DNA from: Sulfurimonas sp.
GTDB taxonomy: Bacteria; Campylobacterota; Campylobacteria; Campylobacterales; Sulfurimonadaceae
Reading direction: 5' to 3'
NCBI GenBank assembly: GCA_027082875.1
Contig: JALWTK010000179.1
Location: 1 to 36,108, forward strand
Length of the DNA stretch: 36,108 bases
The stretch's first letter is position 1. Each line of letters starts with the position of its first letter. A program made the position numbers and the translations under genes. This document shows positions 25,833-33,452 of the stretch, piece by piece. Below the pieces are notes generated by a model. It ran no database searches, was not told the DNA's origin, and saw only the letters and a list, made by a program, of their open reading frames with translations.

Positions 25833-26894
25833 TTGCTATACATGCTACATGAACTTTTCCATATAAATATTTTAGGATACATTACCATTCGTGCTGGTAT
25901 CTCTTTTTTCTTTGCTCTTTTTATTACTCTTTTTTTACTTCCAAAGTTTATCCGCTGGGCACAAAAGACTTCGAGTGTTCAGCCTATAAATGAGTGGGCT
26001 CCAGAAAGACATAAAGAGAAAGCATCCACACCAACGATGGGTGGAATAGTCTTTATCGGTGCTACAATTATCTCTTCACTTTTTACCATAAAGTTTTCAA
26101 ATCCCTATGCTATTGGAGCACTTCTCACTCTCTTTCTTTTTTCACTTATAGGCTTTCAGGATGATTTTGCAAAAATAAAAAAGAGTGAAAACCTTGCAGG
26201 ACTCAAAGCGAGAACAAAACTCCTCTTGCAGATTATTTCAGCTCTGTTCATCTCTACTTATCTCTGCTTTTATGCAGTGTTTAACACTGACTTATATCTC
26301 CCTTTTTTAAAAACTCCGCTCTTTGATATGGAAGCTTTTGCAATTATTCTTTGGGTCTTAGTTATGATTGCAACCTCAAATGCAGTAAACCTCACTGATG
26401 GGCTCGATGGGCTAGCCACTGTTCCCTCTATAGTCGCACTTGGAACATTTAGCATCATTATATATATTACAGGACATGCCACACTAAGTGCCTATCTTCT
26501 TATGCCTAACTTTCCAGTTGGAGAAGTTGCCATTGTATCAAGTGCACTGATGGGGTCACTCGTTGGTTTCTTGTGGCATAATTGTCATCCTGCTGCTGTT
26601 TTTATGGGAGATAGTGGTTCATTAAGCATTGGTGCATTTCTTGGCTATCTTGCTATTATCTCAAAAAGTGAAATTCTTTTACTCCTTATAGGTTCTATTT
26701 TTGTTATAGAAACACTCTCTGTTATCTTACAAGTAGGATCTTACAAGATCCGTAAAAAAAGAATCTTTCTTATGGCACCGATTCACCATCACTTTGAGAT
26801 GAAGAACTGGTCGGAAAATAAAATCATTGTCCGTTTTTGGATTATAGCTATGCTCTCAAACCTACTTGCACTCATAAGTTTAAAAATCAGATAA
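25833..26894 (+). CDS. mraY: Phospho-N-acetylmuramoyl-pentapeptide transferase
   Basis: MraY transfers phospho-MurNAc-pentapeptide to undecaprenyl phosphate, making lipid I for cell wall synthesis. It is a ten-TM, 353-residue inner-membrane enzyme. The key aspartates are Asp110-Asp111 (FQDDFAK), then NLTDGLDG at 186-193, MGDSGSLSIG, and the C-terminal APIHHHFE. The start is TTG at 25833, six bases after AGGA; an ATG three codons later is too far from that site. The stop overlaps purN by one base (TAATG). Confidence 0.97.
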   Translation: MLYMLHELFHINILGYITIRAGISFFFALFITLFLLPKFIRWAQKTSSVQPINEWAPERHKEKASTPTMGGIVFIGATIISSLFTIKFSNPYAIGALLTLFLFSLIGFQDDFAKIKKSENLAGLKARTKLLLQIISALFISTYLCFYAVFNTDLYLPFLKTPLFDMEAFAIILWVLVMIATSNAVNLTDGLDGLATVPSIVALGTFSIIIYITGHATLSAYLLMPNFPVGEVAIVSSALMGSLVGFLWHNCHPAAVFMGDSGSLSIGAFLGYLAIISKSEILLLLIGSIFVIETLSVILQVGSYKIRKKRIFLMAPIHHHFEMKNWSENKIIVRFWIIAMLSNLLALISLKIR

Positions 26895-27457
26895 TGACAA
26901 AAATCGCCATCCTATCTTCTCATAATGGAAGTGGATTTGATGCTATTTATAATGCAGTAGCAAGTAAAAAACTTCACTTAGAAATTGCACTTGTCATCTC
27001 AAATAACACAGACGCTGCTGTTTTAGAAAAAGCAAAGAGTAGAGGTATTAGTAACTATCTGATTAATGCTAAACAAGTGACTCATCCAGATGCAAAGATA
27101 TTTAAACTTCTTCAAAAATATGATGTTGAGTATATCTTTCTCTCAGGCTACATGAAAAAAATCCCACTGCAAATTATTCAAAACTTTAAAGTTATCAATT
27201 CACACCCTTCCCTTCTCCCAAAATATGGTGGGGCAGGAATGTATGGTCGCTATGTACATGAAGCTGTCATAGCAAATAACGAGAGTCGTAGTGGTGCGAC
27301 ACTGCACTTCGTAGAAGAGGTTTATGATAGTGGTAAAATTATTTTGCAAAAAGATATAAAGCTGGCAGAAGATGAAACAGTAGACTCCCTAGAAAGTAAA
27401 ATCAAAATCTTAGAGGCAGATGTTATTGTAGCAGGTTTACAGCTATGTTTGAACTAG
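26894..27457 (+). CDS. purN: Phosphoribosylglycinamide formyltransferase
   Basis: PurN uses 10-formyl-tetrahydrofolate to formylate GAR in purine synthesis. The 187-residue protein has the catalytic Asn102, His104 (INSHPSLLPKYGG) and Asp145 (VYDSGKI). I chose the ATG overlapping the mraY stop; the frame is open upstream inside mraY, but MTKIAILSSHNGSGFDA is the normal N-terminus. It overlaps the TRIC gene by 13 bases. Confidence 0.96.
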   Translation: MTKIAILSSHNGSGFDAIYNAVASKKLHLEIALVISNNTDAAVLEKAKSRGISNYLINAKQVTHPDAKIFKLLQKYDVEYIFLSGYMKKIPLQIIQNFKVINSHPSLLPKYGGAGMYGRYVHEAVIANNESRSGATLHFVEEVYDSGKIILQKDIKLAEDETVDSLESKIKILEADVIVAGLQLCLN

Positions 27458-28044
27458 CCGAATACATAGGTATAGTCGCGTTTACAATGAGTGGTTTTTT
27501 TGTAGCAGTACGAAATAAACTCGATCTCCTTGGTGTTCTTGTTGCCACTTTTTTAACAGCACTTGGCGGTGGAATTATCCGAGATATTGCAGTAGACAAA
27601 ACCCCCTTTACTTTTACCCATAACTACCCAGCACTTATAGTCATCTCTGTTTTACTCCTACTCATACTCTTTAAGTTTCATAAACGTAACTCCATAGAGA
27701 ACAAACCTCTCTTCATCTGGAGCGATTCTATCGGGCTTGTCTCTTTTAGTATATCGGGGGCTCTTATCGCAATAGAGCATCATTTTAATCTCGCAGGGGT
27801 TATCGCTATGGCGTTTACAACTGCTGTTGGTGGAGGAATCGCTAGAGATGTCATAATCAATGAAGTCCCTTTTGTATTAAAGACTGGCTTCTATGGAACT
27901 ATCTCTATTTTAATAGCACTCAGCGTTTATCTACTTTCCTATTTTAATCTTTTGAGTTTTCTCTCTTTACTTCTACTTTTTAGCCTCGCGTTTACATTGA
28001 GAATCATCGCATACAAACATAATTGGTCAATTCCGCTCAAATAA
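27445..28044 (+). CDS. TRIC cation channel family protein (UPF0126)
   Basis: This 199-residue membrane protein has two internal repeats of three helices plus a final helix. Each repeat carries the glycine signature followed by an Arg-Asp: GGGIIRDIAVDKTPF and GGGIARDVIINEVPF. This is the bacterial TRIC/YadS-YicG fold, a trimeric cation-permeable channel. The physiological role in bacteria is not settled. Its start overlaps purN by 13 bases, so it is coupled to mraY-purN. The tRNA-Phe promoter follows directly. Confidence 0.92.
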   Translation: MFELAEYIGIVAFTMSGFFVAVRNKLDLLGVLVATFLTALGGGIIRDIAVDKTPFTFTHNYPALIVISVLLLLILFKFHKRNSIENKPLFIWSDSIGLVSFSISGALIAIEHHFNLAGVIAMAFTTAVGGGIARDVIINEVPFVLKTGFYGTISILIALSVYLLSYFNLLSFLSLLLLFSLAFTLRIIAYKHNWSIPLK

Positions 28045-28055
28045 ACTACTCTAAG

Positions 28056-28083
28056 CTTACTTTCAGTACTTACGGGCTATAAT
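28056..28083 (+). promoter_or_regulatory. Promoter of the tRNA-Phe genes
   Basis: A perfect TATAAT (28078-28083) lies 18 bases before the mature tRNA 5' end, with a weak CTTACT -35 (28056-28061) 16 bases upstream. Confidence 0.65.
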
Positions 28084-28101
28084 TTCGCTCTTTAAAACTA
28101 C

Positions 28102-28177
28102 GGCCAATTAGCTCAGTCGGTAGAGCAACTGACTGAAAATCAGTGTGTCCTTGGTTCGATTCCGAGATTGGCCACCA
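28102..28177 (+). tRNA. tRNA-Phe (GAA), copy 1
   Basis: This 76-base cloverleaf folds fully. The acceptor GGCCAAT pairs with ATTGGCC, the D-stem is GCTC/GAGC, and the anticodon stem ACTGA/TCAGT encloses loop CTGAAAA with anticodon GAA. The T-stem is CTTGG/CCGAG around TTCGATT. The CCA is encoded. Confidence 0.98.
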
Positions 28178-28220
28178 CTGTATTTTTAAAGAACCTTTTT
28201 TATTACAAAACATTTACCGT

Positions 28221-28296
28221 GGCCAATTAGCTCAGTCGGTAGAGCAACTGACTGAAAATCAGTGTGTCCTTGGTTCGATTCCGAGATTGGCCACCA
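28221..28296 (+). tRNA. tRNA-Phe (GAA), copy 2
   Basis: This copy is identical in all 76 bases to the first and starts 43 bases after its end. The flanking sequences differ, so only the mature tRNA is conserved. It is probably cotranscribed from the same promoter; the 43-base spacer has no promoter-like TATAAT. Confidence 0.98.
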
Positions 28297-28457
28297 CTTT
28301 TAATGACTCTTTTCCCTTTATGCTTCGTTGTTAACTCATTCACAAATAAGTAGTTTGCTACATAAGTTTCCGCCTTGCCTAAAGAAAACATAGCCATAAA
28401 AGAATATTTATCATTTTTTTGATATACTTGTCATCTTATGTATTGAACATAAACTAT

Positions 28458-28832
28458 GGGGACGACATGGCTTCGACTGGAGCTAATAGTCTATGATTGC
28501 ATGTCGGACTGAGCACTTCCGTTACACGGCTCACAATTGCTTAAACGCAAACAATACAAATTATCGCCCAGCTTTAGCAGTAGCTTAAGTTTTACCCCCT
28601 CTTAGAGGACGGGCTGCTTCACCGATGGACTCTAGATAAATCGGATTCGAAGTATAACCCCTATGTAGATATATATGAAGTCTGTCTCAGCTTTATATGA
28701 ACCTTGAGGCTCGTCTTGTGTAGCTTTGCAAATTGTGTGAAGCAAGATTAAACTTTAACAATTTCTCTAAACATGTAGACGTCGTAGAAAATTAGTTTTA
28801 GGACTGCGGTTCGATCCCGCACGTCTCCACCA
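28458..28832 (+). ncRNA. ssrA: tmRNA
   Basis: The 375-base RNA rescues stalled ribosomes. The 5' end GGGGACGACATGGCTTCGAC pairs through GGGGACG with CGTCTCC at the 3' end, which is followed by an encoded ACCA; the T-arm GGTTCGATCCC is intact. The tag reading frame is at 28547-28588 and gives ANNTNYRPALAVA before TAA; the tag begins at GCA. The 3' end is the boundary of the mobile element, whose integrase starts 195 bases downstream, so this is the likely attachment site, with the gene restored by the incoming copy. Confidence 0.97.
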
Positions 28833-28932
28833 TCTATTCATCAAATACAATCAAATAACAACCTACAAACCACCTAAATACCACTACTTCATCATAATAT
28901 ACTATAAAATACGATACAATACAAACAAGAGA

Positions 28933-29006
28933 AATGTAACATCCTAAGTTACATTAGAAGCTACATTATAGAAATAGTGATGTAACTTCACTTAACGATG
29001 TAACTT
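28933..29006. repeat. Repeats upstream of the integrase gene
   Basis: AATGTAAC/GTTACATT form an 8-bp inverted repeat (28933-28940/28948-28955). A 10-bp direct repeat, GATGTAACTT, occurs at 28979-28988 and 28997-29006, with starts 18 bases apart. All share the core TGTAAC. They lie between tmRNA and the integrase start, where arm-type integrase sites or autoregulatory operators are expected. Confidence 0.6.
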
Positions 29007-29027
29007 AAAAAATTGTAAAGGTAAATT

Positions 29028-30278
29028 ATGCCAAGAGTTGTAACACCCTTAAATGATAGACAGATAAAAGCACTCAAGCCAAAAGAGAAAGCATACACAA
29101 AAGCAGATGGAAACGGACTGCAATTATTAATCAAACCAAATGGCTCTAAGCTATGGGAGTTCTTATATAAAAGCCCTACTCTAATAAAAAGAAGAAAAAC
29201 ATCTTTTGGAACATACCCCGATACAAATCTAAAAACAGCAAGAAGTAAACGAGCCGAATACACAACAAAGATAAGAAACGGTATAGATCCTTTAGATGAA
29301 AAGCAAGAGATTAATGCAATCAAAATACAAAGTGAAAATAAAGCTAAGTTTACTTTTGAATTACTATCAAGAGCATTAATAAAAGAGAGATTAAATTCCA
29401 AAGAAATAAGCGAAGTACATTATAAAAGAGTTTTAACAGCTTTTGAAAATGATACTTATCCATTCATAGGTAAGAAAGTAATATCGGAAGTTACAACAAG
29501 TGATATAAAGAGCATAATTACAAAAGTATCTAAAAGAGGTGCAAACGAAAGTGCAAGAAAATTATACTATGCAATTTCTAAAACATTTAAAACTTTAATC
29601 ACTAGAGATAATGCAGACGAAGCAGAATTTAACTATCAAATTACAAACCCACCAGCTACATTAGATTTAAGTGATTTAGTAGGAAAAGCAACAAAACAGC
29701 ACTACCCTACTATAACAGATGATACAGGCATTAAAAACCTTTTGGCAAGTATCAAAGAATATCAAGGCGAAACCTCAACGAAATATGCCCTTTTGATGTT
29801 GGCTTATACTTTTGTAAGACCAGTAAATATTAGACTTGCTCTATGGAGTGAGATAAACTTAAAAGCTAAACAATGGGTAATACCAGCTAAGAAGATGAAA
29901 ACAAGAGATGAGTTTATCTTACCTCTAAGCGATACCATAATAAATATTCTACAAGAGATAAAGCTTTATAGTGGAGATAGTAAGTATCTGTTTCCAAGTA
30001 CCAAGAGTAAAAGCACTCCTCTAAGTGATGGTGCATTATTAGGAGCTATCCGAAGAATGGGTTACACAAAAGAAGAGTTTACTCCTCACGGCTTTAGAGC
30101 TATGTTTAGCACGATAGCACACGAGAAGAGTAGCTTTAAATATGATGTGATAGAAACTCAACTTGCACACAGTATAGGTAATAGTGTAAGCAAAGCATAT
30201 AACAGAGCTAAGTATCTTGATGAACGGGTAGAGCTTATGCAGTGGTGGAGTGATCATCTTGATGAGGTGCAAAAATAA
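29028..30278 (+). CDS. int: Tyrosine recombinase/integrase (P4 type)
   Basis: This 416-residue integrase has an N-terminal DUF4102-type domain (LNDRQIKALKPKEKAYTKADGNGLQLLI), a core-binding SAM-like domain at about 105-205, and a catalytic domain. The catalytic residues are Arg264 (FVRPVNIR), His354-x-x-Arg357 (TPHGFRAMF), His381 (LAHSIG) and Tyr391 (KAYNRAKY). It is complete, with ATG behind AAAGG. It sits directly downstream of tmRNA, a common target of this integrase class. Its stop overlaps the next gene (TAATG). It should mediate integration and excision of the element that follows. Confidence 0.97.
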   Translation: MPRVVTPLNDRQIKALKPKEKAYTKADGNGLQLLIKPNGSKLWEFLYKSPTLIKRRKTSFGTYPDTNLKTARSKRAEYTTKIRNGIDPLDEKQEINAIKIQSENKAKFTFELLSRALIKERLNSKEISEVHYKRVLTAFENDTYPFIGKKVISEVTTSDIKSIITKVSKRGANESARKLYYAISKTFKTLITRDNADEAEFNYQITNPPATLDLSDLVGKATKQHYPTITDDTGIKNLLASIKEYQGETSTKYALLMLAYTFVRPVNIRLALWSEINLKAKQWVIPAKKMKTRDEFILPLSDTIINILQEIKLYSGDSKYLFPSTKSKSTPLSDGALLGAIRRMGYTKEEFTPHGFRAMFSTIAHEKSSFKYDVIETQLAHSIGNSVSKAYNRAKYLDERVELMQWWSDHLDEVQK

Positions 30279-30931
30279 TGGTGCTTTTAAGAGATGGACT
30301 AGAAATAACAGAAAGTTTCGGTACAAATGGAATAGCTGATATAAAAAGAGCACTTTATCATTATAGTATTAAGCTTGAATACTTACAAGATGATTATATT
30401 TTAAATACATATTTAAAAGGGTGCATAACATCAACAGATTTACAATTTATTCAAGATTTAAACTCATTATTTTCATTTTTAAATGGAATAGACAGAGAAG
30501 CCAAAACAATAAAAGAGAGACATAATAATAAAGAAATACACAAACCAGAAAAACTTGAAAGCGATATGAAAAAGCTTGAAGAAGCTAAAACGATTATGGA
30601 AAAATATTCAGAAATCAATAACCTAAAAGTAAAAGAATGTATAAAAACTCTTAAGATGTCGATTTTTGAGCTTAATAGTATCAGAGTAGAATTAAAGTCA
30701 TACATCTTTAAACACAAAGAGGTTAGACCTCTTACAATAAGTTCACATCTAAAATGGTACGGAAATAAATTATTATCAAAGCGGATAGATTACTTTAAAC
30801 CAAAGCCTGATGTAATTAATCAACTAATTAATAATAATTTGATTTATATCAAAAATAGCATAGAAAATATTAATATTACAAAATTAGAACATCTAATAAA
30901 TTACCTCAAAGATTACTACAAAATAGCCTAA
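30278..30931 (+). CDS. Uncharacterised 217-residue protein
   Basis: I do not recognise a family. The protein is soluble, lysine- and glutamate-rich and strongly helical, with a probable coiled coil at about 68-140. There is no membrane segment or catalytic signature. It is coupled to the integrase by a one-base overlap (TAATG), so the two are made together. That position suggests a role with the integrase or in element maintenance, but nothing in the sequence shows it. Confidence 0.7.
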   Translation: MVLLRDGLEITESFGTNGIADIKRALYHYSIKLEYLQDDYILNTYLKGCITSTDLQFIQDLNSLFSFLNGIDREAKTIKERHNNKEIHKPEKLESDMKKLEEAKTIMEKYSEINNLKVKECIKTLKMSIFELNSIRVELKSYIFKHKEVRPLTISSHLKWYGNKLLSKRIDYFKPKPDVINQLINNNLIYIKNSIENINITKLEHLINYLKDYYKIA

Positions 30932-31003
30932 GTACAATTTTGTGTATTTAGGGCTTATATCCTCAAAGTAAAATCCATAGTAATATTTCATCAAGTCAAG
31001 ACA

Positions 31004-31043
31004 ATTACTGTACAAACTAATATCTTCGGGTATCTACAGTAAT
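31004..31043. other. Hairpin with TTCG tetraloop upstream of the HTH gene
   Basis: ATTACTGT (31004-31011) pairs perfectly with ACAGTAAT (31036-31043). Inside, ATATC (31020-31024) pairs with GGTAT (31029-31033), with one G-U pair, around TTCG. It lies in the 165-base gap before the excisionase-like gene. It could be a leader RNA structure or part of a nicking/origin site. Confidence 0.55.
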
Positions 31044-31049
31044 AAGCCA

Positions 31050-31063
31050 CCCTTTGGCAAGGG
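31050..31063. other. Second hairpin before the HTH gene
   Basis: CCCTT-TGGC-AAGGG forms a 5-bp stem with a four-base loop. GCCA/TGGC (31046-31049/31055-31058) would compete with it. It lies 33 bases before the ATG at 31097. Confidence 0.4.
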
Positions 31064-31096
31064 CGAATACTTTTAAGAGTGTTTGGAGTGTTAGAA

Positions 31097-31267
31097 ATGG
31101 AAAAGAGATATTACAGAGCTAAAGAAGTAGCGGTGTATTTAGGTGTATCAATTACAACAATTTGGAACTATGCAAAAGAGGGAAAACTAACAGCTAAAAA
31201 GTTATCAACACAAGCAACAGTTTTCGATATTAAAGAGATAGAAAAACTCTTTGAAGAGGTGGCATAA
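31097..31267 (+). CDS. Small HTH protein, AlpA/excisionase type
   Basis: This 56-residue protein has a winged-helix MerR/AlpA-like pattern: YYRAKEVAVYLGVSITTIWNYAKEGKLTAKK, then a strand and a short helix. Such proteins act as excisionases or activators of integrase genes in mobile elements. I chose the ATG at 31097, eight bases after GGAG; an upstream GTG at 31079 would add six residues without a ribosome site. It is followed directly by the next gene (adjacent stop and ATG). Confidence 0.82.
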   Translation: MEKRYYRAKEVAVYLGVSITTIWNYAKEGKLTAKKLSTQATVFDIKEIEKLFEEVA

Positions 31268-31606
31268 ATGAAAAAGCCTCCTTATGTATCACACTACTTA
31301 GTGCTAAAAGACCTATTAGATGGTGTTGATGTTAGACAGCATAGCGATGTAGTAGTTTATTTAACTTCACGAATTGAGAATATCAAATTAGACATAACAA
31401 AGTATGGTGTAGAGTTTATTGAAGATATCTCAAAAGAGAGCCGTTATGCTCACTATAAGCCTTATATACTACTACCTACAGCCGATAACATTAACAGAGC
31501 TAAAGAACTTTTAGAAAAGTATGGAACTGATGAAGTTTTAGAGTTTTTAGAGAGTAAGCCAAATATTGAAGCGGTGGGCTACTATGAAGCTCAATGGAGT
31601 AATTGA
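31268..31606 (+). CDS. Uncharacterised 112-residue protein
   Basis: No family recognised. It is soluble and mixed alpha/beta, starting MKKPPYVSHYLVLKDLLDG. There is no catalytic signature. Its ATG immediately follows the HTH gene's stop, and its last 23 bases overlap the start of the candidate replication gene in another frame. The tight packing suggests a single transcript for HTH, this gene and the replication gene. Confidence 0.7.
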   Translation: MKKPPYVSHYLVLKDLLDGVDVRQHSDVVVYLTSRIENIKLDITKYGVEFIEDISKESRYAHYKPYILLPTADNINRAKELLEKYGTDEVLEFLESKPNIEAVGYYEAQWSN

Positions 31607-32255
31607 CTCCTTAAACTTTAGTAGTTCACAGATGGAAAGCTATTTTAAAAATGATGATAATTATAGCATAGAAGCAGTAAAAAGTATTGGAGTGTTTGAG
31701 CCTCATAGATGGGTGCAGGAGTTTAAAAAGCCTCTCACTCGTAACATTATCGAAGCGAAGATGCTACACACATCAACGGGCTTAATACTACCGATAAAAC
31801 GGAATAGTAGAAGTCAAAAAATGCAAGTGATAGAGTTTGCAGGGCTTCAAGCATATACGGACACATCAAAGCTTTTGAGTGAGCTATTAAAAGGTTTACT
31901 GGAGCAGATAGAGAGTGAGCACATAGTGCGACTTGATGTAGCGATAGACTTCAAGGGCAAAATACCAAACAGAGTTATTAAAAAACTTTGTGAAGATAGA
32001 GAGCCTTTTAGATTTTGGAACACTACTTATTATAAAAGTAAGAGTGAGAAGAAACAAAACAATCGTTTAAATATTAAGACTTACAGCAAGTCAAATAAAG
32101 AAAAATTAGGCGAAGAAATCAACAGACTTGAGTTTGTATTTTTGAGAGATTATCTTAAAAAATTGCAGGTAAAAGATATTGAAAATTCTTTTAAAAAGAT
32201 GGAGAAAACTATCAGGCGATTTAGTGGGTTAGAGGTGCAAATCTCATTCCTTTAA
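31584..32255 (+). CDS. Candidate replication initiator (rolling-circle type)
   Basis: This 223-residue protein (ATG at 31584) has two stretches typical of rolling-circle or filamentous-phage-type initiators: HIVRLDVAIDFKGKIP near residue 112, and LNIKTYSKSNKE followed by INRLEFVFLRDYL near 165-195. The second resembles the pattern Y-x-K-x-x-K ... RLE-x-x-x-R seen in Rep_trans-like proteins. No classic HUH histidine pair is visible, so activity is not assured. A repeat-rich intergenic region lies about 0.9 kb downstream. It could alternatively be a divergent relaxase-like or unrelated protein. The ORF is secure; the function is tentative. Confidence 0.55.
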   Translation: MKLNGVIDSLNFSSSQMESYFKNDDNYSIEAVKSIGVFEPHRWVQEFKKPLTRNIIEAKMLHTSTGLILPIKRNSRSQKMQVIEFAGLQAYTDTSKLLSELLKGLLEQIESEHIVRLDVAIDFKGKIPNRVIKKLCEDREPFRFWNTTYYKSKSEKKQNNRLNIKTYSKSNKEKLGEEINRLEFVFLRDYLKKLQVKDIENSFKKMEKTIRRFSGLEVQISFL

Positions 32256-32292
32256 GTTATATACTAAGTTTTTTCTTCCAAACCTCAACTTT

Positions 32293-32358
32293 AGCCCAAG
32301 AAATAGGGCTTTAAGCGAGGTCAAAAACTGAACACAAAAAACAGCCTCAAAAAAGGCT
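32293..32358 (+). other. Two small hairpins in the gap after the candidate rep gene
   Basis: AGCCC/GGGCT (32293-32297/32306-32310) and AGCC/GGCT (32343-32346/32355-32358) lie in the 124-base gap. Both are short, and neither has a strong T-tract. One or both might be weak terminators for the upstream transcript. No ORF is seen in this gap. Confidence 0.3.
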
Positions 32359-32379
32359 ACAAAAACAAGGAAAAATATA

Positions 32380-32856
32380 ATGAAAAACACACAAACAATT
32401 AACCCAGTAGAAGAACTAAATACACTTACAACAAAAGAGAAAAGACAAGTACTAAATGCACTATGTTTTGAAGAGGGAGGTTATGAGTTAAGTGACCCTA
32501 ATATTTTGATGAGATATTTCGGAGTCAGTTTGGATGATGTGATGTACGATATTGAGTCTATCCCTAGTTGGATATTTGGAGCTAATGGCTTTGAACCTGA
32601 TATAAACTTAAGAGTAAAAGAGAAAGCAATAAGTAAGTGCATAGTGAAATACCCAATCTTTGATTTAAAGTTTACAGAGTCAATACTAGAAGATTTACAA
32701 GAAATGAATTTAGAAGAGGTTCAGAGAGTCAAGAAAGAGTATAAAAAAATGTATCAAAAAGATAAAGGCTATGAATTTATAAACTTGATGTTATCTCATA
32801 AAAAGTCCAATGAAAAAAAGACCGAGACCATAACCACAGAGGAGGCTTACAGATGA
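32380..32856 (+). CDS. Uncharacterised 158-residue protein
   Basis: No family recognised. It is an acidic, helical, soluble protein starting MKNTQTINPVEELNTLTTKEKRQ and ending in a lysine/threonine-rich tail. An AAGGA-type ribosome site precedes the ATG. Its last four bases overlap the next gene (ATGA), so the two are translationally coupled. It lies after the candidate replication gene. Confidence 0.7.
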   Translation: MKNTQTINPVEELNTLTTKEKRQVLNALCFEEGGYELSDPNILMRYFGVSLDDVMYDIESIPSWIFGANGFEPDINLRVKEKAISKCIVKYPIFDLKFTESILEDLQEMNLEEVQRVKKEYKKMYQKDKGYEFINLMLSHKKSNEKKTETITTEEAYR

Positions 32857-33041
32857 ATGATATACAGGTACCCGATGAGGTAAAAATAATACACATACAC
32901 AAAGGCAATGAAGAGCAGAATGACTTTATAGAGTTTATGAAGTTACGAGATGGTAAAAGTGCCATGCTTAGAGTTGGTGGTTTTGTGAAGAGATACGGCA
33001 GTGAGTTAGTAGATGAGTTTAGAGCCTTAAAAGCTCAATAG
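32853..33041 (+). CDS. Uncharacterised 62-residue protein
   Basis: No family recognised. This small soluble protein (MNDIQVPDEVKIIHIHKG...) contains a charged C-terminal helix, GGFVKRYGSELVDEFRALKAQ. It overlaps the preceding gene by four bases and has GAGGAGG close upstream. It is the last gene before a 411-base non-coding, repeat-rich stretch. Confidence 0.65.
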   Translation: MNDIQVPDEVKIIHIHKGNEEQNDFIEFMKLRDGKSAMLRVGGFVKRYGSELVDEFRALKAQ

Positions 33042-33100
33042 TGAGTAATCATACTATGAAGATGAGATATGCCTTTATAGTGCGATTATGAACACCTTAA

Positions 33101-33131
33101 GAGGGTGAAAGTAACTATGCTTTACACCCTT
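33101..33131. other. Hairpin at the start of the non-coding stretch
   Basis: AGGGTGAAAG (33102-33111) pairs with CTTT-A-CACCCT (33120-33130), with one bulged A. An alternative, CACC (33093-33096) with GGTG (33104-33107), is mutually exclusive with it. This is like a switchable leader or terminator, 60 bases after the preceding gene. Confidence 0.4.
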
Positions 33132-33143
33132 AGAAGTACTTTT

Positions 33144-33363
33144 AAAAATGCACAAAAAATGCACAGATAATTCCGTTAAAATTACAGTAGAAAAACTTAT
33201 GTTAAAGTTTCCACTCAAAATGCGATAGATACGGGGTCAATCGCTAAAAGTTACCAAGAAGTTACCAAGTAAAAATCCCCTAAAATTTCCCTACTAAAAA
33301 GGAACACAAAAGTGAACACTCAAACAGCGACAACAGCGACTATTAAAGGAATAAGTGAACACT
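33144..33363. repeat. Cluster of short tandem and direct repeats (candidate origin)
   Basis: The 411-base stretch from 33042 to 33452 holds no convincing gene. It contains AAAAATGCACA twice in tandem (33144-33165), AAGTTACCAAG twice in tandem (33248-33269), AACAGCGAC twice in tandem (33323-33340) and AGTGAACACT twice (33311-33320, 33354-33363). All copies are perfect. The two 11-bp units match one helical turn, as iterons or protein-binding repeats often do. A -10 (TATAAT, 33421-33426) for the next gene ends the stretch. Confidence 0.6.
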
Positions 33364-33452
33364 AAAGCAAACACCAAAAGGAACAGAGATAAATGTGCCT
33401 AAAAATTACTCATAAAACTGTATAATATTAGTACATAAATAAAAGGCTCTTG

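Noticed and set aside
28102..28296. Repeat pair resembling a CRISPR unit
   Set aside because: The repeats are full tRNA cloverleaves; only two copies and no spacer pattern. No CRISPR array or cas gene was seen in the window.
28143..28334. ORF across the tRNA-Phe genes
   Set aside because: It is a translation of the second tRNA and flanks; no ribosome site and no protein-like sequence.
33312..33365. 17-residue ORF starting GTG in the repeat region
   Set aside because: It is composed of the repeat units themselves; too short and low-complexity to support.
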